Positions 1 through 10,746 of a stretch of DNA of 64,000 nt are shown here, piece after piece. Source of the DNA: Henckelia pumila (lineage: Eukaryota; Streptophyta; Magnoliopsida; Lamiales; Gesneriaceae); contig NC_133120.1 of assembly GCF_033568475.1 (NCBI RefSeq), positions 85,454,151-85,518,150 on the forward strand, in the 5' to 3' direction. The notes under the pieces are model-generated. The model did no database searches, was not told the origin of the DNA, and saw only the letters and a program-made list of their open reading frames with translations. Position 1 is the stretch's first letter. Each line of letters begins with the position of its first letter. The translations under genes were made by a program, and so were the position numbers.

Positions 1-670
1 TTTCACCCAAGAAAATAATTTTCGTACATAGCGAAGGGGTTACATAATACTGAACATATTATGATATGAGATTATCATCATTCAAAGTGAAAATTAATAA
101 ATAGTAGTATAGTACTATAGCCTGACAAAATTGTTTTTTTTAACATAGATTAAAAAAATATTGGAAGACTTGGGATACCAAAATAACAAAACAATTCTTA
201 GCCATTTTTTTGTCGAGGGAATTCTGTGCTTTTTGTTTGAAAATCATAATTTAGTAAAATCGTGATCAAATAAACGTGATGTAGATATCATATAAAAAAA
301 TAGAGATCATCGAAAAACTGGACCAATAGGGATTCACGTCACATGATGCTTTCCAAAAGCTATGAGTGTCTGGACAGATGGCATAATCACGCCATAACAA
401 ACTAGCACGCTGAAAGCACAAAGTGTGGCTGGGTAGACCTATGTTCAAACACAACATGATCACGGGCAAGCCATAAACTCCAACATATCACAGTAAAAGT
501 ACAAAAATCATCAGACTTTCCTTGGCCTGCAATCCAACAAAATAAATCCAAAAACGTGGTTGCCTGAGAGGTGAGAAGAAGAGGCCAAATAGAGGAAAGT
601 TTCCAAACAAATTTTTTTTTTTTTAATGCCAAAATGCGTGATATGTATCATACGGGCATGTTTTAGTGAC
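1..670. other. AT-rich intergenic DNA
   Basis: I see no supportable gene here. The short open frames have no recognisable motif and run through low-complexity sequence. Confidence 0.6.
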
Positions 671-1457
671 TAATGCTGCTCTTGGGGTAGCTAACCCAAG
701 AGCATTTGGATGGACCAGATCAGGGACGGAACTATATGAGGTGCTAGACTGGAGCATATAGTTAGTATATATATTTATTGAGTATACGTTTATTGAGTTT
801 TATATATATTTATTTGTAGTTAATTGGATTTTTTTAATTTATTGATGTATATGAGTTTTATTTCAAGTTATTTAGGCTTCTAAATTTTGTGTATATATAA
901 ATTATTTCATGGAACATTTAATATATTGAACATTATATGCTATTGAGTGGAAAATAACATCGTAAATACAAAATAAATCTATAATTATGTACATTATGAT
1001 CATATTCAAAAATTTATACTATATAAAATATAAAACAATTATTCAAGTTATTTTAAAGAGAAAAAATATTTATTAATTAACACATCAAATTTTCATGAAT
1101 TTTTTTATAAAATACAATTTAATTATTGAATTATATTCACTATTGAATATAGAAAATATTTATAAGGATATTAATATATTAAAATTTTGTGTCATTACTA
1201 GCATTATTGATGTTCAATTTTTTTTTAAAATTATAAACAAGTTGAAAGATATATGAAAAATAAAATATTAACATATATCTAATATGTATATTGACCCTAT
1301 AATTTTTATTCATTTTTTAATATAAAATTAGCCCCCCTACGCCAAAATCCTGGTTTCGTCCCTGGACCAGATCACATCAACAGATCAAATCAATTGATCT
1401 ACAAAGAGATCTAGTTTATCTAATTGCTCTTGGGACAGCCACCCCAAGGGCAGCATG
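671..1457. mobile_element. Small palindromic-ended MITE, split by another insertion
   Basis: The two ends are inverted copies of each other. The left end reads GCTGCTCTTGGGGTAGC then CCCAAGAGCA, and the reverse complement of the right end reads GCTGCCCTTGGGGTGGC then CCCAAGAGCA. Without the 640-bp insert at 723-1362 and one target duplication, the original element would be only about 135 bp. The family is not recognised, and the outer target duplication is unclear. Confidence 0.5.
723..1362. mobile_element. Non-autonomous TIR transposon (640 bp) with 12-bp target duplication
   Basis: The element begins GGGACGGAAC and ends GTTTCGTCCC, which are inverted terminal repeats with one mismatch. It is flanked on both sides by the 12-base direct repeat TGGACCAGATCA (711-722 and 1363-1374). 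The interior is very AT-rich and non-coding. A duplication this long is nearer the Mutator-like range than that of hAT (8 bp) or PIF/Harbinger (3 bp). The family is therefore uncertain. Confidence 0.65.
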
Positions 1458-1581
1458 TACTGGACCCTAATCAACATTGTTTCTTGATTATGATGTCAAA
1501 TACACATGCAGTATATATCTTGTAGGAAGAATTTTGGTAAATGGGATCATACCTATATAGGTAGTGGACCAAAGAGCATCT

Positions 1582-4399
1582 TGAAACGCCTACTACTAAT
1601 AAAATGCGGAAAAAAACTTTTTTTTCTTTAAATAATACTATACATATACGCCCATACATATATGTATATAAAAATAACATATATTTCTTAAATAACCTGA
1701 AAAATATTAAATAAATAAATAAATCCTTAAAAATGTTTCATGCATCAATTTAAAATGATAAAAAATACTGCTGAAAAATCTCATACGCGGAAACAATAGT
1801 AAAATAAATCATGTTTCAAAACTCAATGCAATAATCTAAATAACTGCGACGGTCACGGGGTCCACTGCTCCTTGAGCTCATACGTCCTCACCACCGGTAG
1901 GAGCTACATAAATGTCATTATGCTCACCTGCACCATATAAGCGTAGTGAGCCTAGGGGCTCAACATGTCTAATCCTTTATAACAAGGTTAAAAATAATGC
2001 ATCACGTAGATACTAATACATATACATGTACATGAGCATGCATGGAAACATTTTTCATAACATAAATGTTGAATCATAAATCATAAACATAACATAACTT
2101 TCTTCATCATACATAACATAATTGAGCATGTCATAAACATAAAAACTGAGTATGGTCATATCCATGAATGTGACTAATAACTGTGCCGACTGATCAGTCT
2201 AAAGAACCATCGTACGTGGCGGTGGATAAATCCACCTCTATGCTGGTAGTAAACTACCTCTGTGCCAGTGGTAAAACCACTTCTATGCCGGTAGTAGAAC
2301 TACCTCTGTGTCAGTGGTAAAACCACTTATATGCTGTCACATCACTTCAATTTCCATAAAAATATTTTTCATGCTCAATTCTTAATCATAAACACATCAT
2401 AAAATATTTCATGTATGGATGCACTTAAAATATGTCCGTAATATATATTTAATTAATTTTAATAATAAATATATTTTTACTTAAAATAGACTTCATGCAT
2501 AAAAATAAATAAATATATATTCCGGACTTAGTTTATTTTCATGGGTTGGTCCAGACTGCTGATCACTCACTCTAAGCCCATTAAACTTAAATAAAATCCA
2601 ATAATCATATTTTAGCCCAAATAACTTAATTAAACTTAACTTGACCTAAATAAAATATTTAAGCCCAATTACTTAACTTAAGCCCAATAAAACTCTAGAC
2701 TGGCCCAAAATCCACTTACTGGCCCAAATATTCTCATGGACTCCCAAGCCCATAAAAATCATTGTGCTAACTTAAATAAATTATTTAAGGCCCAAATAAA
2801 ATTATTTGGAGGTCCAAATAATTTTATTTCTAATTAATTGGCCCAAAAACCAATTAAAACATTAAACATTTAAAAATTAAAATACTCAAGCCCGGCCCAC
2901 CTAACCCGGACCCGTACCGACTTAACCCGACCCATGACTACCTGACCCGACCCAACACTCAACCCTGACCCATAACCCGACCCGCCTAAAGCCTAGACAC
3001 AACCTTAGCTTTTTTTTTCCTTAATCCTAACTCACGGCAGCCCTAAGCGACTTTGGAAAAACTGACCGTGCTGCCTACTCCGGCGACCTTTGGCCGTGAA
3101 ACCACTTTCCATACTTAGCCAACATCCAGACGGTTCTAACCCAACAAATTTTACCTCAAACGGAGCTTTGTAGAAGGAGAACGAACCAAAACAATCTACC
3201 CCTAGTTTCTGCTCACGCGCAGAACGCGACCAGAAACTTCAGGCCATTCGGCCACCCATCTCCGGCAACCACCGGCCGGAGCACCACCTGAAATATCTTC
3301 CCCAAGGTCTTGGGGTTCTAACCCCATTGGAATCATCCTAAAATACGCCCCGTGGACCGAGAACGAGCCAATCTCCCAACGCTGCGCGATCTGCTGCACC
3401 CAACTTCTTTGGCTTCGGTTCCGGCCCTTCTTGGCACAAACCCCCTGCCTCACTCGATCCTACAGAACCTAAGACACGATCCTAACCACAGCCAACAGCC
3501 TGGACCCGAGCCACATGAGAAAAACGTGATCAAACCTTGAAGAAAACAAGAAAATTCATGCACGTGAAGGAGTCTATGAGATTTTTCAGAAGAAGTTCAG
3601 TAAATATCATGTCAAATCCATATAGTCTAATGAAAAACGTGAGTAGTAGCTTATATGGTGGTAAATGAAAGGAATTAAACATGCCTTTTTAATTGATTGA
3701 CGAAGGTGGATGCGTATACGGGTCCCCGGGACGACGAACGAACCAAAATCTTCAAAACTAGAGCTTGATCGGCTATGGGGGATGAGTTTTTTGCTAAGAG
3801 GCGTGAAAAGGGGTTGAAGAAAAGGGTGGAGGCGTCTGATGGGGTTTGGAATAGATTAGGGAGTGTTTTAGGTTTAAATTTTGGGTAGATAATATATTAA
3901 TAATAGATATTACTCAAAATAAAGATATTATACCTTAAGCAAAATCTTTAAAACTCTTAAAAATAATAATAATCTGATACTAAAAACTATTATCCCGAAA
4001 TTAAGACTTAAGAGATTTTTAAATATTAATAAAAGTCAATAAAATGACTTATTTTGGCTAAAAATAAACCCCTAAATAAATATATAATTAAATACTAAAA
4101 TTTTCTTGACAAAATACCTTAAAATATTATTTTAAGGCTCATAAACTCATAAAATATTTTTGGCTAAGAATTTTGGTATCTCGTCCGTCCACGGTCCCGT
4201 CTACGCGATCAAATAACTTATTTACTCAAAAATCTAAAAATACAATAATTACGGGTTAAATGCTAAAATAAATTTTAAATCATGCATATAATTCACATAA
4301 TAACACATAAATGTCATTTAAACCAAATATAAATTTTTAAATAATTATTTTCCCTAATTATGCATGCGAATTTACGTATTAAAATTTCCGGGTGTTACA
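1582..4399 (-). mobile_element. Solo LTR (2818 bp), probably Ty3/Gypsy chromovirus type
   Basis: On the minus strand the sequence starts TGTAACACCCGG at 4399 and ends in CA at 1582. It is flanked by the 5-bp target duplication CATCT (1577-1581 and 4400-4404). It is homologous along much of its length to the plus-strand solo LTR at 44982-48259; both share the TGTAAC(A/G)CCC start and the block around the GCATGCATAA motif. A short tandem array (about 2210-2340) of 'gtagtaaactacctctgtgcc'-like units lies inside. No gag-pol sequence is present, so this is a solo LTR. Assignment to Gypsy is inferred from size and terminal style. Open frames at 3202-3540 are not genes. Confidence 0.75.
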
Positions 4400-4404
4400 C
4401 ATCT

Positions 4405-4812
4405 AATGGTGAAAATTTATCAATACTAGCATAATCGCACATGCGTTGCGTGTGTATAAAATCATGCAATATATTTAATATTGTATGTTATATATAAAAT
4501 AATATAAAAATAAATTTATATTTTTTATATCAATTTATCTTATCTACAATGTTTAGTTGAGAAAAATATGAAAATTTGAAATATCAAAACAAATAAAAAT
4601 AAAATTATAATATTTATATTACATAAGGGCAATTTCGGCAATTTAAAAGATGGTGTGTAAGAGGGAGATTTTTTATATATAGGGAGAGAAATGTGGGTAT
4701 ACCATTTTTTTCAGTGGACTCCACGTACATTGATTATTAATTTCCACCCTTAGATTCAGAATAAGGCCGTACTACCTATACAGATAGATTGAAATGATCC
4801 AAATGGATTTTA
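4405..4812. other. AT-rich intergenic DNA
   Basis: No gene or intact element is visible. Bases 4430-4450 (acatgcgttgcgtgtgtat) weakly recall the terminal hairpin of the Helitrons found further right, but not well enough to call one. Confidence 0.4.
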
Positions 4813-5120
4813 GGTTGTGCTTGGATAGAAGAATTTTAAATCCATTGATTTCAAATATATTCAAATATATTTTTGTTATATATAGAAGGAGCAACATAAA
4901 TTTCAAATCTACTCATTTCATGTTTATATGATATTTCATGTTAGTTAAGATAAATTTCAAGTCCATCCAATAATGAATTCATTTGAAATGCATTCTACTT
5001 TATATAAGTAATGTGTAAATAAGTAATGTATAGATTTAGGATTTGATCTATTATTTCATTATTAACAATTAAATAGAATTGAAATACATAAATTTGAAAT
5101 TCTTCCATCCATACACAACC
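4813..5120. mobile_element. Tourist-like MITE (308 bp)
   Basis: The termini GGTTGTGCTTGGATAGAAGAATTT and (reverse complement of the right end) GGTTGTGTATGGATGGAAGAATTT form imperfect ~25-bp inverted repeats. Both sides carry TTA (4810-4812 and 5121-5123), the 3-bp target duplication typical of PIF/Harbinger elements. The interior is AT-rich and non-coding. Confidence 0.75.
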
Positions 5121-6299
5121 TTAAAAAATTTGAAAATGAATCCGAAAGCTCATTACAAATTAAATCATCTCAAGCCTCCTCGTTGTACGTACCATACGCA
5201 TGTCCATATTATAATATTACATAGGAAGAAATATGTCTATTATAATTTAATGACCCAAATTAATCATGTATTGAATGAAATCGTACGTATATCACATAAT
5301 ATGAGTATTGAGGAAATAATACGTATATATTATAACACATGAGACAAATTATCTTGTTGGAAATAATAAAATCAAGCATGTACAAAGTTCCTTTTATTTC
5401 GAAAGGGTTTCAAAGTTTTAACTCCAAAACTTTTTGTAATAAATTAATTTTTCCATAAAAAAATTTAAATATTTATTTATGCTATCGTTAAGGTTGAGAA
5501 AATCACTTTTATAAGTCACGTCATATCAATTTTTTTTATCCAAAATACTTTTATCATATAATATCATTATTTTATAAATAAAACAAATACCGATAAATTG
5601 GTGATTAGAAAAAAAATATAACATTAAATAAAAATTACGCTAATAATATTAGATTTCATAATAAAATTCATTCTATACAAATACAAAATTATATATTTTA
5701 TTCGAAACAAATTTAATTTACATGCACGGGGCCGTACATCTTATATATGAGTTTTATTAGTATAATCATTTTTCACAAAAATAATTTAAGGTAATTTAAT
5801 TAAATTCATTCGATAAACACAAAAACTCATGTGAAACAGTTTCACATGTCAATTTTATGAGACATATATTATATTTAGGTCACTCATAAAAAAATATTAA
5901 TTTTTATTATAAATATAAATAAGCTTAACCCATCAGTCCATCACAAAAGTGAATAAAGATCCGAAAGATGGTCTCACACGATACCTATTCTTCGATAAAT
6001 TGATGAAGGTGATGATGTCGTTACTTGTTTCATGATCAATTGTTAAATATTGGCTCAAAAGTCAAAAATCAAAAATCAATAGCCAAATTCTATTAAAACG
6101 ATGGTATTTGCTTCAAAAACCAAACCCAAATAAAATCGAAAGAATCGTTGGTAAAAACTCGAACCATCACTCCACAAAACCGGGTTCAAAAAATAAATAA
6201 TAAATAATAATAAAAATGACATCGCAGAACCAACCTTCCCCGGACAAAATCGGCCGCCTTGCTGGTAAATGATAACAAATTTCAACTTCTCCACCAAAA
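5121..6299. other. Intergenic region upstream of dioxygenase gene A
   Basis: The sequence is AT-rich with no gene. Around 5825-5985 it holds a common plant repeat type (a 'tgtgaaac-gtttcaca' dyad and 'gatggtctcacacgata'), likely a degraded MITE. The last few hundred bases should contain the promoter of gene A, but no TATA box is clear enough to name. Confidence 0.4.
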
Positions 6300-7657
6300 A
6301 TGGATAACCTCTCAACTATCGGAAATTCTTTACCAAATGCAGCGGAACACTACCAACGTACAAAACATCTTAGATCTTTTGAAGAATCCAAAGCAGGCGT
6401 CAAAGGGATAGTTGACAGCGGAGCTCTGAAAATCCCCAACATTTTCGTTCGACCATCCGATGAACTTGCCGACGAATCGAATCACATCCCCTCGGATTCG
6501 TCACAAGCTCCGGTGATCGATCTAGGAGGAGCCGGCGGATCAGATGATGATCAACGCAAGACCATTGTTTCCGAAATCAAACGGGCATCCGAAGAATGTG
6601 GTCTTTTCCTCGTGGTGAATCATGGGATTCCTGAGGGGGTTTTTGATTCGATGCTGGATGGGGTGAGGATGTTCCACGAACAAGATGTTGAGGTAAAGAG
6701 AGAGTTTTATACTGAAGATCGGATGAAGAAGGTGAGGTATGGAAGTAACGTTGACTTGTACAGATCCAAGGCTGCTAATTGGCGTGATTCGTTGACCATT
6801 TCCCTTCAGAATTCTGATCGGATCGAGCCTGATGAGTTTCCCCAAATTTGCAGGTGACCATTTCCCTTAATGTTAGTTTCATGTAACTTTAATTCAAACA
6901 TTTTGTAGTACTGTACTACTGAATAGAAAAATCTCAAATTAGTTTGTTCGATCACATTAATCAGGGATTCAACAATGGAGTACATAAATCAAGTTACAAA
7001 ACTGGCACAAACTATATTCGAGTTATTATCCGAAGCTCTTGGCCTGGAACCACATCGCCTAGGCGACATGGAATGCGCCAGAGGACGAACATTCATCGGT
7101 CACTACTATCCGCCCTGCCCCGAGCCCGAGCTAACTATAGGCACGAGCAAACACACCGACCCCTCTGTCTTGACAATTCTTCTACAAGACCACGTAGGAG
7201 GCCTCCAAGTCCTGCATAAAAATCACTACATTGATGTGAAACCCCTGCCTGGAAGTTTGGTTGTGAACATTGGAGACATGTTACAGGTTGGTTAGTTAGT
7301 TAATTAGACCCTGTCAAATATTGTATGGGACATTAGATCGAATATATAATAAATTAGATGTCTCACAAGTCACATTTTTGTTGTACATATGATCACATAT
7401 TTATTTTTCAGATAATATCAAATGATAAGTTCATAAGCCCAGATCATCGAGTTCTTGCCAACCGGGTCGGGCCAAGAGTTTCAGTGGCGGGATTCTTTAT
7501 TGGTGCCACAATTACTGAGAGAATTTATGGGCCGATAAAAGAGTTGATATCAGAAGAAAATCCCCCAAAATACAAGGAGTTTACTGTAAGGGAGTATATC
7601 TCCAAGTTTTTCATGAGGCCTATTGACAAGTCTGGGCTTGAAGAATTCAGGTTATAA
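6300..7657 (+). CDS. Gene A: 2-oxoglutarate/Fe(II)-dependent dioxygenase (ACC oxidase homolog-like)
   Basis: Three exons, 6300-6853, 6965-7286 and 7412-7657, with GT-AG introns, encode 373 residues, the usual family length. The N-terminus has the subgroup's hallmark KAGVKGIVDSG. The DIOX_N region contains VVNHGIP, and the jelly-roll core has GHYYPPCPEPEL. Iron ligands are H248, D250 (KHTD) and H304 (PDHRV). R314-x-S316 (RVS) should hold 2-oxoglutarate. Such cytosolic enzymes hydroxylate or otherwise oxidise small molecules; the clade includes desacetoxyvindoline 4-hydroxylase and steroidal-alkaloid dioxygenases, and is distinct from true ethylene-forming ACC oxidase. One oddity is CGLFLVVNHGIP where relatives B and D have [12 protein letters not shown]. 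It lacks the 24-residue internal duplication of B-D, so it is the outlier of the cluster. The substrate is unknown. Confidence 0.9.
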
Positions 7658-8454
7658 GTACAACGCATGTATGCACGCACTTGCTGTCAATTTTATCTTA
7701 AATTGGGATTTTAAAAATAAATAAATAAAAAACAGCTTCGGACTGTGTATCATTGTTGAACTTATCTCACAAAAGAGGAACTTGGAAAACTAATATATAT
7801 GTTGTGTGTAATGTTGGTTTTGGGACGATTATCATTTGTAAAAGAAAACTTGGGATAAAAACATGAAGATTTATATCACATCGTGCGATAAAAACATGAC
7901 TAAAATATTAAATAATTTAAGATATTGATAATACATTTCATCAAATTTTATTTGATGATTAGTATATCAACTTATCTTTATTTACAGAAAAATATTATTT
8001 TTACTCAATTTATTAATTTTTTTTAAAATAAACACAAATCTTGCATTCTTCAAAAAATTTCACAATCCAAATTTTACAAACACAAATTAAAAGTAAGACA
8101 ATTTATCGCAGGCATAATACAAAATTATTATTTGCAACTTAATCATAGTTTAAATTACAAATTAATCAATTAAAATAAAAATGTTATTATTTGTCCATCG
8201 TTATTCCTCGTGTTATTAAATTATTTTATTCACATCCAACACATTAAACATGTGAAGACGGCCGCCTTGAAAAACAAGATGACATTTTATAATAATTCAA
8301 ATTGAACACGCAAGCCTTAAAAACACAATATTATCTTTTCAGAATTGGATTAAACTTCTGCAACTTCACTCGCATCAATTTGATCAAATTAAAGTAATCA
8401 GACTTGTTAAGAAACAAGCTACAGCTAGCTAGACTCTTTTACGTACTTGATCTG
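7658..8454. other. Intergenic spacer between genes A and B
   Basis: AT-rich and non-coding. From about 8310 to 8450 it is homologous to the upstream regions of C and D (shared 'acaatattatcttttcaga' and 'cttcacttgcatcaa'-like blocks), so it is the B copy of the duplicated promoter-proximal region. Confidence 0.55.
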
Positions 8455-10250
8455 ATGGCAGCAAGATCAGGAACAGATGTTTTTTCAGTTGACCAAGAAT
8501 CTGAGAGGATCAAAATGCTTAAATCCTTTGATGAAACCAAAGCTGGTGTCAAAGGCCTGGTAGATTCTGGAATTGTCAAAGTTCCCAAGATTTTTGTCAG
8601 GCAATTCGAGGAGCTCCCTCAAGAATATTCTCACTACAGGAGTACTGATCAAATCCATGTTCCTGCAGTTGATCTTGACCAAGTTCAGAAACCCGACAAG
8701 CAAAGATTGGTGGATCCGGACCAATTCAAGGTTCCTGTGATAGATATCAGTGACGTTCACAGACCCGACAGGCGAAAACAGGTCGTTGAAGAAGTGAAAA
8801 TTGCATCGGAAACATGGGGATTTTTCCAGGTGGTGAATCATGGGATTCCTTTATGCGTTCTTGATGGGATGATAGATGGCATTCGTGAATTTCATGAACA
8901 GGACGTGGAGGAGAAAAGAAAATATTACACGCGGGATAACACGAAAAGTGTGAGATTTTACAGTAGCCATGATCTTTTTACATCAAGAATAGCCAGCTGG
9001 AGGGATTCTTTATCCATGTCATTTTCGGACCCCGATCGTCCAACTGATCCTCAGGAATTGCCCGCTGCTTGCAGGTGTGATTACTCACTTTTCCATTGAA
9101 ATTAAACTAATTTATCATTCCTTGTTCTGCCTAATACTTGATTCCTCATAGCAAAGCATGGATTCTAAGGTGATGGAACTCGGTGGTTAATCTGATAATC
9201 ACGTACCATAGGATTCCTCATTACCTGTTTATGTCTTCAAACCACGGTCAATTTTTAATCTATGGTTGACTTTCATGCTGCGCTCTATAGGTTTCAATTT
9301 GTAGTTTTCAGGCAAGAATACATCGACTGTCAATTGCTTAAGCACATAATTCACAGGGACTCAGCTATGGAATACTTATTGCTTAATGCTTGATTCCTCA
9401 TAGCAAAGCATGGATTCTAAGGCGATGGATTCTGATGTCTTATTACCTGTGTTGATGTATCTAACACATCACTTATTTTTAGAGTTTGCAAACACTATCT
9501 ATATATGGTTGACTTTCATGTTGCACTCTATAGATTTTTAATTTGTTGCTTCCAGGCAAGAATACATCAACTTTACCAATTGCTTTTGCACGTAATGTGC
9601 AGGGACTCAGTTATTGAATACTCGAAACATATGGAAACCTTGGGAAATATTCTTCTTGGATTGTTGTCTGAGGCTCTAGGACTCGAAACCGATCGCTTAA
9701 AGAGTATGGAATGCTTGAAAGGTCATCGGTTGTATGGTCATTATTATCCAGCATGCCCTGAGCCAGACCTGACCGTTGGTACACCCAAGCATTCAGATGC
9801 CGGGTTTCTCACAATTCTTCTGCAAAACCACGTCGTGAGTGGTCTCCAGGTTATGTATGACAACCAGTGGATCGATATCCAACCTATTCCAAGTTGTTTG
9901 GTCGTAAACATTGGAGATCTTCTCCATGTAATATCCTATTCTCAAATTAAAATAATTATTTTTCCGCGTTTTTTGCTAATTCCTTTGCTAATTTGGCATA
10001 GTTGGTATCAAATGGAAGATTCAAAAGCAATAAGCATAGAGCAGTTTCCAATGGCATTGGACCAAGAATTTCAGTGGCATGCTTTTTCTCAGGACCTGTA
10101 AACGAACATAAGATTTATGGCCCCATCGACGATCTGATAACAGAAGAAAATCCCCCCATTTACACACAGATTGTGTTGAAGGACTATTTCACCAAGGTCC
10201 TGAATACTGGAATCGACCATTATCGGGCACTCGATTACTATACGGTCTGA
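8455..10250 (+). CDS. Gene B: 2-oxoglutarate/Fe(II)-dependent dioxygenase, recombinant copy
   Basis: Exons 8455-9074, 9603-9927 and 10002-10250 give 397 residues. I chose ATG 8455 over the upstream in-frame ATG at 8404 because MAARSGT matches gene D and the family's N-terminal start. [22 protein letters not shown] and [10 protein letters not shown] are present; iron ligands are H270, D272 and H327, with R337-x-S339. Residues 65-84 and 89-108 are a tandem duplication of the DQxxVPxxD segment, making it longer than gene A. Exon 1 and the first part of intron 1 are almost identical to gene D, while exon 2 onward matches gene C. Intron 1 is doubled and holds a second exon-2 acceptor (9355-9356) that would lead to an early stop. 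The exon-2 donor is CAT|GT rather than CAG|GT as in D. Likely functional, but splicing should be tested. Confidence 0.82.
9357..9380 (+). pseudogene. Truncated duplicate of exon 2 start inside intron 1 of gene B
   Basis: After a good acceptor (TCACAG) the sequence reads as gene D exon 2 (DSAMEY) for about 24 bases, then switches to intron sequence of the C/B type and soon meets a stop. It marks the recombination junction in gene B. If spliced, it would truncate the protein before the iron-binding core. Confidence 0.7.
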
Positions 10251-10746
10251 AGATAGCGCAGTTGTCTTCTTGACGCTTTAATTTGCACCTCGTTGGATTG
10301 ATATTGTCATCAAGAATTTGGTTTCATACTCAGTGTACTAAATTACTAGCTAGTAACCATATCCCTTTTCACTACAAAACAGAGAATATACATTCGGCCT
10401 AAATGCCTATTATTTCCTACGACGTTTTAGCTATGCTCTAAATCTAATACTATGTATAGAAAAACCGATGGGCGAAAAAAAAACATGTATTGTTTGTTAG
10501 TAAAAGATGAGAAATGCATTTTCAAATCCTGTGGAGTAAATTTCTTGATCACATTTGATTTTGCTTTCATGATATTTGGAAGCGTAGCATATCTGCAGGG
10601 CTGGTTCAATCTCAAGTCGGTGTTGCGCAGATCACAAGATGCAGCAAGAACTTGTTAATGTACCCCAAGAAATGATTGAGATGTGAAGTATTGTTCTTAA
10701 GAAATAAGGCTCGAGAGTTCAGAAAAGACTCCAGAAAATTGGAAGC
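10251..10746 (-). pseudogene. ETFB last-exon fragment in the 3' flank of gene B
   Basis: On the minus strand, roughly 10520-10620 reads [19 protein letters not shown] and KKFTPQDL, matching the last exon of the intact ETFB gene at 26435-26660. The following residues and the stop region are missing, deleted at the 'atgcat/ttcaaatcc' junction. Intron-4 sequence of ETFB continues to about 10700. An inserted C within NQPRYA is a further lesion. This is a passenger of the tandem duplication, not a gene. Confidence 0.8.

Noticed and set aside
3202-3540. Open frames of 83 and 62 aa on opposite strands
   Set aside because: Inside the solo LTR at 1582-4399, antisense to each other, no motif.
6540-6845. 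Minus-strand open frame (101 aa) opposite gene A exon 1
   Set aside because: Antisense shadow of a conserved coding exon. The same holds for 8485-8841, 21243-21551, 24264-24536 and 25227-25489.
8404-8454. Upstream in-frame ATG of gene B
   Set aside because: Genes B and D share MAARSGT at the next ATG, and the upstream residues are not conserved.
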